Positions 41,479 to 49,814 of a stretch of DNA of 64,000 nt are shown here, one piece after another. A program made the position numbers and the translations under genes. Below the pieces are notes generated by a model. The model was not told the DNA's origin, did not search any database, and saw only the letters and a program-made list of their open reading frames with translations. This DNA comes from an uncultured Aquimarina sp. Its GTDB lineage: Bacteria; Bacteroidota; Bacteroidia; Flavobacteriales; Flavobacteriaceae. Every line of letters begins with the position of its first letter. Position 1 is the stretch's first letter. The stretch lies in contig NZ_CANMQT010000006.1 of assembly GCF_947500065.1 (NCBI RefSeq), positions 310,215 to 374,214 of the forward strand. Direction: 5' to 3'.

Positions 41479-42408
41479 ATGAGCGAATTAAGTGTAAATC
41501 ACTTACTAGGAATTAAGTATCTTACAAAGGAAGATATAAATCTCATTTTTGAAACGGCGGATCACTTTAAGGAGGTGATTAATAGACCGATAAAAAAAGT
41601 TCCTTCGCTTAGAGATATAACGATTGCCAACCTTTTTTTTGAAAATAGTACGAGAACGAGGTTGTCCTTCGAACTAGCTGAAAAAAGATTATCTGCTGAT
41701 GTTGTTAATTTTTCTGCAGCATCATCTTCAGTTAAAAAAGGAGAAACACTTATTGATACAGTTAATAATATCCTTTCAATGAAAGTGGATATGGTGGTGA
41801 TGAGGCACCCAAATCCAGGAGCAGGTGTTTTTCTTTCTAAGCATGTAAATGCAAGTATTATAAATGCTGGAGATGGAGCTCATGAACATCCAACTCAAGC
41901 ATTGTTAGATTCATATTCGATAAGAGAAAAATTAGGAGAAGTACAGGGGAAAAAAGTAGTTATTGTTGGAGATATTTTGCACTCTAGAGTGGCGCTATCT
42001 AATATTTTTGCACTTAAATTGCAAGGAGCTGAAGTAAAAGTGTGTGGTCCAAAAACCTTAATACCAAAATATATTGATAAACTTGGAGTTACTGTAGAAA
42101 CTGACCTTACCAAAGCTTTACAATGGTGTGATGTAGCTAATATGTTACGCGTACAAAATGAGCGTATGGAAATAAGTTATTTTCCATCTACAAGAGAATA
42201 TACTCAACAATTTGGAGTAAATAAAAGGTTATTGGATAGCCTTGATAAAGAGATTGTAATAATGCATCCGGGTCCCATTAATCGTGGAGTAGAGATCACG
42301 AGTGATGTTGCTGATTCTAAACAAGCCATAATATTAGATCAGGTTCAGAACGGAGTAGCAGTGAGAATGGCGGTTATTTATCTTTTAGCTTCAAAAATAA
42401 AACAATAA
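41479..42408 (+). CDS. pyrB: Aspartate carbamoyltransferase catalytic subunit
   Basis: A 309-residue enzyme that joins carbamoyl phosphate and aspartate, the committed step of pyrimidine synthesis. The carbamoyl-phosphate site NLFFENSTRTRLSFELAEK (STRTR) and GDGAHEHPTQALLDSYSI (HPTQ) are intact, and IMHPGPINRGVEI near the end is typical. Length matches the catalytic chain. Gene order pyrR-pyrB is common; the following small gene begins four bases after its stop. Confidence 0.97.
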   Translation: MSELSVNHLLGIKYLTKEDINLIFETADHFKEVINRPIKKVPSLRDITIANLFFENSTRTRLSFELAEKRLSADVVNFSAASSSVKKGETLIDTVNNILSMKVDMVVMRHPNPGAGVFLSKHVNASIINAGDGAHEHPTQALLDSYSIREKLGEVQGKKVVIVGDILHSRVALSNIFALKLQGAEVKVCGPKTLIPKYIDKLGVTVETDLTKALQWCDVANMLRVQNERMEISYFPSTREYTQQFGVNKRLLDSLDKEIVIMHPGPINRGVEITSDVADSKQAIILDQVQNGVAVRMAVIYLLASKIKQ

Positions 42409-42412
42409 ACTT

Positions 42413-42745
42413 ATGATATTTAATAAAGAAGGTAGTACCACTATAATAACGCAGGAGAAAGCTACTATAGTAGAATTTGTAAAGGGAATTGAGGATAAGT
42501 ATGAATCCATGAAAAACGATAATATTGTGGCAAATCTTTTTTCATTAAAAGAGATTTCTGTCGATGATATTAATGAGTTTCTAAGAGTTTCAAAAAAACA
42601 TAAGACAAATAGAAGGTCTTTTGTTATTGTTACTGATAAAATAGCGTACGATGATACTCCTAAAGAAATTACCATTGTTCCGACTTTGATAGAGGCATTA
42701 GACTTAATCGAAATGGAAGAAATAGAACGAGATCTTGATTTCTAA
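42413..42745 (+). CDS. STAS-like/ribonuclease Z-associated small protein
   Basis: A 110-residue soluble protein with a strand opening (STTIITQEKATIVEFVKGIE), a helix (SLKEISVDDINEFLRVSKKH), and a later strand-helix region (SFVIVTDKIAYDDTPKEITI, TLIEALDLIEMEEIERDLDF). The pattern resembles a small STAS-like fold. A protein of this kind precedes the RNase Z gene in flavobacteria (recollection, unchecked). Only four bases from pyrB; probably in the same transcript. Function unknown. Confidence 0.55.
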   Translation: MIFNKEGSTTIITQEKATIVEFVKGIEDKYESMKNDNIVANLFSLKEISVDDINEFLRVSKKHKTNRRSFVIVTDKIAYDDTPKEITIVPTLIEALDLIEMEEIERDLDF

Positions 42746-42797
42746 AGTTTTGTTGTTTATTCTGTAATCTACAGTAATTTTTTACGTCATATCATAT

Positions 42798-43250
42798 ATG
42801 AATAAATTAGCCCCATTTATTCTTGTGCTAACATCCATGCTTTTTAGTACCGTTTATGCGCAAGATTGGAAGTACGATTTTGATGAAGCAAAAGCTTTAG
42901 CAAAAGAAAAAAACCAAAATATTGTTTTACTTTTTACCGGATCAGATTGGTGTCCGCCTTGTATTAAACTAGAGAGAAGAGTGTTTTCTGATCCTGAATT
43001 TGAGGAATTTGCGAATCAAAATTTTGTTTGGGTAAAGGCAGATTTTCCCAAACGTAAAAAAAATAGATTATCAGAAATTCAGCAGCAAAAAAACTTAGAA
43101 CTCGCAGAACAATATAATCGAAAAATGGTATTTCCAGTTATTTTGATGATTGATAAAGAAGGTGAAGTTCTTGGTGCAACGGGGTATAGAAAAATGTCTG
43201 TTAAACGTTACATAGAGTTGCTTACTACTTTTGATTCTTTTGGCGACTGA
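42798..43250 (+). CDS. Thioredoxin-fold exported protein (Thioredoxin_7-like)
   Basis: A 150-residue protein with a signal peptide (LAPFILVLTSMLFSTVYAQ) and a thioredoxin fold. It has NIVLLFTGSDWCPPCIKLER, with a CxxC active site (CPPC), EEFANQNFVWVKADFPKR and a cis-Pro strand (MVFPVILMIDKEGEVLG). It would act in the periplasm in thiol-disulfide exchange or as a carrier of reducing equivalents. It lies between the pyr-linked small protein and RNase Z with gaps of 52 and 62 bp. Confidence 0.85.
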   Translation: MNKLAPFILVLTSMLFSTVYAQDWKYDFDEAKALAKEKNQNIVLLFTGSDWCPPCIKLERRVFSDPEFEEFANQNFVWVKADFPKRKKNRLSEIQQQKNLELAEQYNRKMVFPVILMIDKEGEVLGATGYRKMSVKRYIELLTTFDSFGD

Positions 43251-43312
43251 GATTGATTAATATATCAGATTAGAGTATATTCACGCTGTTTTAAATTAAG
43301 ATGTAAAATAAA

Positions 43313-44218
43313 TTGAAAGTAACTATTTTAGGTTGTTATTCTGCAACTCCCAGAACGTTCACAAATCCAACCTCTCAGGTATTAGAAATAAATAACCACA
43401 TTTTCCTTATCGATTGTGGAGAAGGTACTCAGGTGGAACTTAGAAGAAATAAAGTAAAATTCTCCAGAATTAATCATATTTTTATTTCTCATCTCCATGG
43501 AGATCATTTTTTTGGGTTAGTAGGATTGGTTTCTACATTTAGAATGCTAAATAGAGAAAATCCACTTCATATATATGGACCAAAAGGAATTAAAGAAGCA
43601 ATTACATTGCAGTTAAAACTTGCTAGTTCTTGGACAGATTATCCTTTACATTTTCATGAACTTACCAGCCAAGATTCGGAAGTAGTATTTGAGGATGACG
43701 CGGTAGTGGTTCGTACAATTCCACTTCAACATCGAATATATTGTAATGGATTTTTGTTTGAAGAGAAACCTGGTGACCGAAAATTAGTAATGAGTAAGGT
43801 TCTTAACTATGATATTGATAAGGCCTATTATAAGTCAATTAAGAAAGGTAAAGATGCAATATCTGAAGATGGAGATATTATACCTAACTCCGAATTGACG
43901 GATGAACCTCTTCCTGTAAAAAGTTATGCTTTTTGTAGTGACACTAGGTATGATGAGCATAAAATTCCTTTAATTAATGGAGTAACTGCTTTGTATCATG
44001 AATCAACCTTTCTGGAAAGTCATAAACATTTATGTGAGAAAACTGGACATAGTACTGCTATGGAAGCAGCTACTATTGCAAAGAAAGCAAATGTGAAAAA
44101 CCTAATTTTAGGACATTATTCAACCAGATATGGTAATATAGAACAATTTAAAGACGAAGCTTTAACAGTTTTTGAAAATGTTGAAGTTGGTGATGATGGT
44201 AAAGTTTTTACCTTTTAG
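43313..44218 (+). CDS. rnz: Ribonuclease Z
   Basis: A 301-residue metallo-beta-lactamase-fold endonuclease that matures the 3' end of tRNA precursors. Zn-binding motif ISHLHGDHFFGL, then GLVSTFRML and later SDTRYDEHKIPL; GHSTAMEAATIAKKANVKNL contains the last conserved His region. The start must be TTG at 43313 (KVTILGCYSATPRTF is the usual N-terminus), because TAA lies nine bases upstream in frame. Confidence 0.95.
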   Translation: MKVTILGCYSATPRTFTNPTSQVLEINNHIFLIDCGEGTQVELRRNKVKFSRINHIFISHLHGDHFFGLVGLVSTFRMLNRENPLHIYGPKGIKEAITLQLKLASSWTDYPLHFHELTSQDSEVVFEDDAVVVRTIPLQHRIYCNGFLFEEKPGDRKLVMSKVLNYDIDKAYYKSIKKGKDAISEDGDIIPNSELTDEPLPVKSYAFCSDTRYDEHKIPLINGVTALYHESTFLESHKHLCEKTGHSTAMEAATIAKKANVKNLILGHYSTRYGNIEQFKDEALTVFENVEVGDDGKVFTF

Positions 44219-44337
44219 ATGAATGTACTTTCCTGATTTTAAAAATTTACCTTCAATAAAGTAGGGTGTTTTTAATGTAGTTTGTTTTTAATTATAGATA
44301 CTCGAGTGTGTCTAATAACTTTTAAAACCAACTACCA

Positions 44338-45960
44338 ATGAAAAAGATATCATTCTATTTTCTATTTTTTTTAGTATTCCATTTAGGTTTTAGTCAACAA
44401 CAAAAATATGTTCCTGGAGAAGTTTTAGTTAAACTTCAAAAAGAATATTCAGCTAAAGCTTTTTTACAAGATTTTAAAAAATCAAATACGCAATTAAGTA
44501 ATCCGGTTTTAGTTTCAAAATCATTAAATATTTGGAAATACAGTTTTGATGCTAATTCAATAAAAATGGAAGACGTGTTAAAAAATGTATCGAGAAATGA
44601 AAATACGCAAATCGTTCAAGTAAATCATATTATTAAAAAGAGAGCTACTATTCCCGATGATACTGATTATGATAGACAATGGCAATATTTTCAAGCAAAC
44701 GATAAAGATATTGATGCAGATGAAGCTTGGGATATTACAACAGGAGGTACAACTGCTAATGGTCATGAAATAGTAGTTGCGGTTATTGATGATGGGTTAC
44801 AATTCGATCACCCAGATATGCAAGGTAATATTTGGATGAATTCACAAGAAATAGCAGGAAACAATATTGATGATGATGAAAATGGATATGTGGATGATGT
44901 AAAAGGATGGAATACTGCAACTAATGATGACAACGTTGGAGATTTGGGACATGGAACTCCGGTTAGCGGAATAATAGGAGCGAAAGGAAATAATAATCTT
45001 GGAGTAGCTGGAGTGAATTGGAATGTAAAAATAATGGCTATAGATGGGGGAACGGGTGTCGAAGAAGAAGTTATTAGAGCGTATTCTTACATATTAGATA
45101 ATAGGAAATTGTACAATGATACCAATGGAGCAAAAGGCGCTTTTGTAGTTGCTACAAATGCTTCTTGGGGAGTTGATTTTGGCCAACCGGCCGATGCTCC
45201 ATTATGGTGTGCATTATATGATGAGTTGGGACGGATTGGAATTTTGAATGCTGGTGCAACAATTAACGATGATCAAAATATTGACGTGGTAGGAGATTTG
45301 CCAACGGCATGTCCGAGTGATTTTCTGATATCAGTTACTAATATGAATCAAAATGACGAAAAAGTTCAATTCGCGGGTTATGGAGAAACCACTATAGATC
45401 TTGGTGCGCATGGTGAAAATGCATATACAATAACTTCTGGAAGCGGTTATGGGGGATTTGGAGGTACTTCTGGAGCAACACCTCACGTAGCAGGTGCTAT
45501 AGCTTTATTGTATGCTGCTCCTAGTAATACTTTTGCTGAGTTGGCTATAAGTAATCCGGAAGAAGCAGCAATAAAAGTGCGTGGATATATTTTAGATAAT
45601 GTTGACCCCAATCCTAGTTTAGAGAATATAACAACTACTGGTGGACGATTAAACCTGTTTAAAAGTTTACAAGCATTAATGAATGACCAAACACTTTCTA
45701 TAGATGACCTACCTAGTCAGCCTAATAATGAATTTTTCTTGTACCCAAATCCTGCCAAGGATGTAGTACATTTTAAAACCAATTCTGATATAAAGGTTAC
45801 ATCGATATCTATTTACACGACTACAGGGAAATTAGTAAAAGAATTTAGAGAAACCATGTCATCCATAGACGTTTCTAATTTAAATAATGGTTTATATATT
45901 GTTAGGTATAAAATAGAAGGGACTAGCTCCTTGTATCATACTATGTTGTTAAAAAGATAG
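44338..45960 (+). CDS. T9SS type-A subtilisin-like serine protease
   Basis: A 540-residue secreted S8 peptidase. Signal peptide MKKISFYFLFFLVFHLGFSQ; an inhibitor-like propeptide follows to about residue 100. The catalytic triad is readable: Asp in VVAVIDDGLQFDHPDM, His in DLGHGTPVSGIIGA, Ser in GGFGGTSGATPHVAGAIALL. The C-terminal about 75 residues (FFLYPNPAKDVVHFKTNSDI, NGLYIVRYKIEG) are a T9SS type-A sorting domain, so the enzyme is exported across the outer membrane. Likely degrades extracellular protein. Confidence 0.95.
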   Translation: MKKISFYFLFFLVFHLGFSQQQKYVPGEVLVKLQKEYSAKAFLQDFKKSNTQLSNPVLVSKSLNIWKYSFDANSIKMEDVLKNVSRNENTQIVQVNHIIKKRATIPDDTDYDRQWQYFQANDKDIDADEAWDITTGGTTANGHEIVVAVIDDGLQFDHPDMQGNIWMNSQEIAGNNIDDDENGYVDDVKGWNTATNDDNVGDLGHGTPVSGIIGAKGNNNLGVAGVNWNVKIMAIDGGTGVEEEVIRAYSYILDNRKLYNDTNGAKGAFVVATNASWGVDFGQPADAPLWCALYDELGRIGILNAGATINDDQNIDVVGDLPTACPSDFLISVTNMNQNDEKVQFAGYGETTIDLGAHGENAYTITSGSGYGGFGGTSGATPHVAGAIALLYAAPSNTFAELAISNPEEAAIKVRGYILDNVDPNPSLENITTTGGRLNLFKSLQALMNDQTLSIDDLPSQPNNEFFLYPNPAKDVVHFKTNSDIKVTSISIYTTTGKLVKEFRETMSSIDVSNLNNGLYIVRYKIEGTSSLYHTMLLKR

Positions 45961-45974
45961 GATCATTTTTATTG

Positions 45975-46012
45975 AATAAAGGATTAGAACTGTTGTTTTT
46001 GATCCTTTATTT
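45975..46012 (+). terminator. Candidate terminator after the subtilase gene
   Basis: AATAAAGGAT (45975-45984) pairs exactly with ATCCTTTATT (46002-46011) around a 17-base loop. The stem is A/T-rich and the T tract is weak, so moderate confidence only. Confidence 0.45.
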
Positions 46013-46071
46013 AAAATCAAAAATGTATACCTTTACAAGATTGTTTATTTAATCAAAAAACTCTTTTTTTA

Positions 46072-46719
46072 ATGAATAGAGATCTTACCGATTATAGAAA
46101 ATCCTATGATAAAAAGGCTTTGGAAGAAAGCGAGTTACCAGCATCTCCTTTTCAGTTATTTTCTGATTGGTTTAAAGAAGTAGAAGCAGCAGGTGGAGTA
46201 GAAGAAGCTAATGCGATGACGCTAACAACTTCGGGATTAGATGGTTTTCCTAAGGCGAGAATTGTGTTGTTAAAACAATTTGATGAAAATGGATTTGTAT
46301 TTTATACCAATTATGAATCTGAAAAAGGAAAAGCTATTGCGAATGACAATAAGGTTTGTATTTCTTTTTTTTGGCCTAATTTGGAACGTCAGGTCATAAT
46401 CAAAGGAGAGGTGAACAAAATATCTGAGAAGAAAAGTATCGACTATTTTGAATCTCGTCCAAGAGGAAGTCAATTAGGCGCATTGGCATCTGATCAAAGT
46501 GTTATTGTAGGTTCAAGAGAAATTCTGGAAGAAAAACTTATATCATTAGAAAAGGATTTTGACAATAAAAAAATACCAAAACCCGACTTTTGGGGAGGGT
46601 ATTGTGTCGAACCTATTGAATTTGAATTCTGGCAAGGTAGACCTAATCGATTACATGATAGAATACGGTATATAATAGCTAATGAAAACCAATGGAATTT
46701 TGATAGATTATCACCGTGA
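46072..46719 (+). CDS. pdxH: Pyridoxine/pyridoxamine 5'-phosphate oxidase
   Basis: A 215-residue FMN enzyme that oxidises PNP or PMP to pyridoxal phosphate. Landmarks: TDYRKSYDKKALEESELPAS at the start, DGFPKARIVLLKQFDENGFV (FMN binding), FYTNYESEKGKAIANDNK, FFWPNLERQVIIKGEV, and the C-terminal EFWQGRPNRLHDRIRY (PLP-binding RLHDR). Length and motifs are complete. Confidence 0.96.
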   Translation: MNRDLTDYRKSYDKKALEESELPASPFQLFSDWFKEVEAAGGVEEANAMTLTTSGLDGFPKARIVLLKQFDENGFVFYTNYESEKGKAIANDNKVCISFFWPNLERQVIIKGEVNKISEKKSIDYFESRPRGSQLGALASDQSVIVGSREILEEKLISLEKDFDNKKIPKPDFWGGYCVEPIEFEFWQGRPNRLHDRIRYIIANENQWNFDRLSP

Positions 46720-46743
46720 TAAATAACTGCAAAAAAAAACTAA

Positions 46744-48921
46744 TTACATAATAACAAAACTAGATCTGCGATTTTTGCGATATTCTTCTTCAGAACAATC
46801 TTCACCATCTTCACATTTATTCACTGGTTTAGCTTCTCCAAAACCAACGTACGATAAAATTCTATTTTCAGAAATATCTTTACTTAATAAGTATTTATAG
46901 ATAGATTCAGCTCTTTTTTGAGACAATGCTAAGTTGTAATCAGTATCTCCACGACTATCCGAATGTGTCTCTATTTTAATGATCATGTCTGGATGCTCTT
47001 CATTCATAAGTGATACAACCTTGTCAAGCTCTACGATCGCTCTTTCGGTAATATCCCACTTATCAAATTCAAAATAAATTTCATTTAGTTTGATTAGATC
47101 ATTTAAAGTTTTACTAAGTTTTATATTAGAATTTAATCCAGATTTTGGATCTCGCTCTGTTGTAACCACATCGTTATTATTGATCCCTGTACTTTCTGTG
47201 TTTTCTGACCTGTTTGATGTGTTTATTTCAACAATATTTTTATCTAATTCTTTTGTTCTATCTGCAAAATTTGTATTTGCATTAGGACAATTTAAACCAC
47301 TCATATCAATAGCTAATTTAAGCTGATAATAATCCGGAAGGTTACATTTATTCATATAATTGTATCCTTTAGAATGTTTTTTTGTTTCATTAAGAGAACC
47401 ATTAAATTCTGCAATTACCGGTTGATCTACAATGGTAACTTCTCCCATTTCATTTAATAGATCACAACTAGTGTTTACCTTTATAGAGTAGCGAATTTCA
47501 AAAGGTTCACTATCAATTTTTACCATCTTATTAGGTACAGAGAAACTTAATGTTCTAGAAGGTTTATTATATGTTACTTTGATTTTTTTAGAAGGAAGAA
47601 TGATAGATTCTTTAGAAAAAATTACATTTTCTGGGAGTATATCCTTAATAATCGTATTCTTCGCATCATCATTACCATCATTACTAACAGTAAGGCTATA
47701 AATTATGTCCTGGTCAGGTTCAACCATATCATTAGGGAAAACAAAACTGTTATCGGTATAACGTGATCTCTTTATAATTTGTATTGCCGGCTCATATATT
47801 TCTACACTAAATGCCACTGCCATAACAGAATATCCATCATTATCTGTGAGCAATCTAAAACTTGATTTTGTTTGATTGTTACCTATAATACTATTTCTTG
47901 GGTTTTTTATATCAAATAGGTCAGCATCATATCCTAATGTATTTTGACTAGCAGGAACTCTGCTAGTAACATTCTTTCCATTTTCCGTAATGTTTGCATT
48001 AAAGAAATTGTTCATTGGATTGGTGTTGTCTGTGATACCTTTATATTTATTAGTTTCATTAGACATTACCTGAAAACGATCTCCACGTATTCCTTTATCA
48101 CCTTCATAAGATATTACTCCAATTTTTCCATGTACCGCACCTTCTGGAATTGTCTGGAAGTTGTCAAAAGAAAACTCCACAGGTTTAGCCTTTGAATCAA
48201 TGTTTACAAAACCGTCATACACATAAAAACGTTTTCGGGGTTTTGAGTTATCTTCATAAATAACTACCATTGTCCAGCCACCAGCAAGACCATTTCCTAA
48301 AGTGGCATCATCATTAACTTCCGAAGTAGTAGCAGGAATATTTGCGACTGTATAAGTTCCAGTTGGATTGTCTAGTTTTATAACTTCATTGGTAATATCT
48401 TTATAACAAGAGTATTGTTTAAACAAGGATTTAGAGTCATTATAATAATCATGAATTACTTGACCATTTGTAATAGAAGTATAAGATTCGGCACCTGGAT
48501 ATTTAATTTTTATGGAAGTAATATCATTTTTCCTATCTTCATCTGCATAAGAAGCAGTCCAGTATAGACCTACATGTTTAATAGAAGCGCAACCAGATTT
48601 AATATTTAAATCTGCACTACTAGAATTAAAAGTAGATGGGTCATTATCAATATCTATAAAGCCCATTCTAAATTGATTATTTAACCCACCATTATTATAG
48701 CTCTTGTTTGGGTTAAAAGGATCAGTTCCATCATCATTACTTACTTTTCCTAAAATAGTATTAGAAACAAACTTAAAGTCTCCTTTAATAGTAAACTCTG
48801 TTCTTTTCTCAAGAGGCACTTCTACCTGACCATATATATTACAAGAAAAATATAATATACCGATGATAAGGCTAAAATGAACCTTTTTAAGATTTATTAT
48901 TTGATTTAAATTTTTTTCCAC
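46744..48921 (-). CDS. OmpA-domain protein with DUF11-like surface modules
   Basis: A 725-residue exported protein. A signal-like stretch (VHFSLIIGILYFSCNIYGQ) precedes a large N-terminal beta region in which each block keeps 'GLYWTASY', 'GNGLAGGWTMVVIYED' and 'RFYVYDGFVNID' segments. A DUF11-type module follows (VEPDQDIIYSLTVSNDGNDD, IIKDILPENVIF). The C-terminal OmpA domain (IYFEFDKWDITERAI, KIETHSDSRGDTDYN, FGEAKPVNKCEDGEDC) is close to that of the PorE-like protein at 35577-37634, including a Cys-bearing insert. The combination of T9SS-surface-protein modules and a peptidoglycan anchor is unusual. It is convergent with pdxH (24 bp). Confidence 0.75.
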   Translation of the reverse strand: MEKNLNQIINLKKVHFSLIIGILYFSCNIYGQVEVPLEKRTEFTIKGDFKFVSNTILGKVSNDDGTDPFNPNKSYNNGGLNNQFRMGFIDIDNDPSTFNSSSADLNIKSGCASIKHVGLYWTASYADEDRKNDITSIKIKYPGAESYTSITNGQVIHDYYNDSKSLFKQYSCYKDITNEVIKLDNPTGTYTVANIPATTSEVNDDATLGNGLAGGWTMVVIYEDNSKPRKRFYVYDGFVNIDSKAKPVEFSFDNFQTIPEGAVHGKIGVISYEGDKGIRGDRFQVMSNETNKYKGITDNTNPMNNFFNANITENGKNVTSRVPASQNTLGYDADLFDIKNPRNSIIGNNQTKSSFRLLTDNDGYSVMAVAFSVEIYEPAIQIIKRSRYTDNSFVFPNDMVEPDQDIIYSLTVSNDGNDDAKNTIIKDILPENVIFSKESIILPSKKIKVTYNKPSRTLSFSVPNKMVKIDSEPFEIRYSIKVNTSCDLLNEMGEVTIVDQPVIAEFNGSLNETKKHSKGYNYMNKCNLPDYYQLKLAIDMSGLNCPNANTNFADRTKELDKNIVEINTSNRSENTESTGINNNDVVTTERDPKSGLNSNIKLSKTLNDLIKLNEIYFEFDKWDITERAIVELDKVVSLMNEEHPDMIIKIETHSDSRGDTDYNLALSQKRAESIYKYLLSKDISENRILSYVGFGEAKPVNKCEDGEDCSEEEYRKNRRSSFVIM

Positions 48922-49328
48922 TTTTCCTTTTTTATTCCCTATATGTTTAACTTAAATTTTGTCCTTAAATTTTGTCCTTAAATTGTATTTAAATAATCAG
49001 GGTGTGCGTCTTCATTTTAAGGGGAAACCGTAGGTAAATTTAAATTTTAACATTTGATTATGTAAGTAAAAACTGTTATTTTCGATATAAAATACACTTT
49101 TACCGATTAAATGCATGTTATTATTTAGCTCATTTTCATCGTTTTATATGTTTTGTTTCACAAAAAATTATGATATACCATCTACTTTATTTGTTTTGTT
49201 GGAAATGTTTTGTTATTAAACATTTTTTTCACGGAAGCGTTTTTTTTTGATATTATACTAAGAATTGTAAATGCTTATTCTTAAACTTGCGTATGTAAAA
49301 TCTATCTTGATTAAAATTTTCCTGAAGT
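48922..49328. other. 407-bp divergent intergenic region with a short tandem repeat
   Basis: Lies between the OmpA/DUF11 gene (minus) and sixA-like (plus). It holds a 13-bp tandem repeat, CTTAAATTTTGTC (48951-48963, 48964-48976, then a partial CTTAAATTG to 48985), and AT-rich DNA with TAAACTTG at 49282-49289, a one-mismatch -7 box for the polyphosphate operon. I see no coding sequence in it. Confidence 0.5.
48951..48985. repeat. 13-bp tandem repeat, 2.6 copies
   Basis: The unit CTTAAATTTTGTC occurs twice head to tail and then partially. It is 30-64 bp upstream of the minus-strand ATG at 48921, a promoter-proximal position, so copy-number change could alter expression (inference). Confidence 0.8.
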
Positions 49329-49814
49329 ATGAAAACTTTATATATTATTAGACATGCTAAATCTTCTTGGGAGTTTGATCTACAAGATCATGAGAGACCC
49401 CTTAATAATAGGGGATTAAGAGATGCTGATTTGGTTGGAAAGAACCTGAAAACCCTTATAAAACCTGTAGATAAAGTGTTAAGTAGTGATGCGGAAAGAG
49501 CGAAAACTACGGCAAAGATCATTTTAGATAACCTTGATTTAGACGATGATATATTTAGTTTGGAATCAAAACTTTATGATTTTAATGGTCATCAGGTTAT
49601 AGAGGTGATTAAAAGTTGTGATGAAGATGTGAATACTTTAATGATTTTTGGGCATAATCACGCATTTACTTCTATTGCAAACCTTTATGGTAGTGAAGTA
49701 ATAGATAATCTGCCTACTGCAGGAGTTGTAGGTATCCAATTTGATGTAAATAATTGGAAAGACATATCTGTAGGAAAAACCGTACTAACTATTTTTCCAA
49801 AAGAATTAAGGTAA
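49329..49814 (+). CDS. sixA: SixA-type phosphohistidine phosphatase
   Basis: A 161-residue histidine phosphatase. The catalytic RHG-type motif is IRHAKSSWEFDLQDHERPLN, with the second His in MIFGHNHAFTSIANLYGS; the length matches SixA rather than phosphoglycerate mutases. SixA removes phosphate from phosphohistidine in proteins. Its stop is immediately followed by the ppk1 ATG, so the two are translationally linked. PPK1 autophosphorylates on histidine, so it is a conceivable partner (inference). Confidence 0.85.
   Translation: MKTLYIIRHAKSSWEFDLQDHERPLNNRGLRDADLVGKNLKTLIKPVDKVLSSDAERAKTTAKIILDNLDLDDDIFSLESKLYDFNGHQVIEVIKSCDEDVNTLMIFGHNHAFTSIANLYGSEVIDNLPTAGVVGIQFDVNNWKDISVGKTVLTIFPKELR

Noticed and set aside
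48951..48985. Possible CRISPR-like array
   Set aside because: The repeat units are directly adjacent with no spacers, only 2.6 copies, and no cas genes are in the window.
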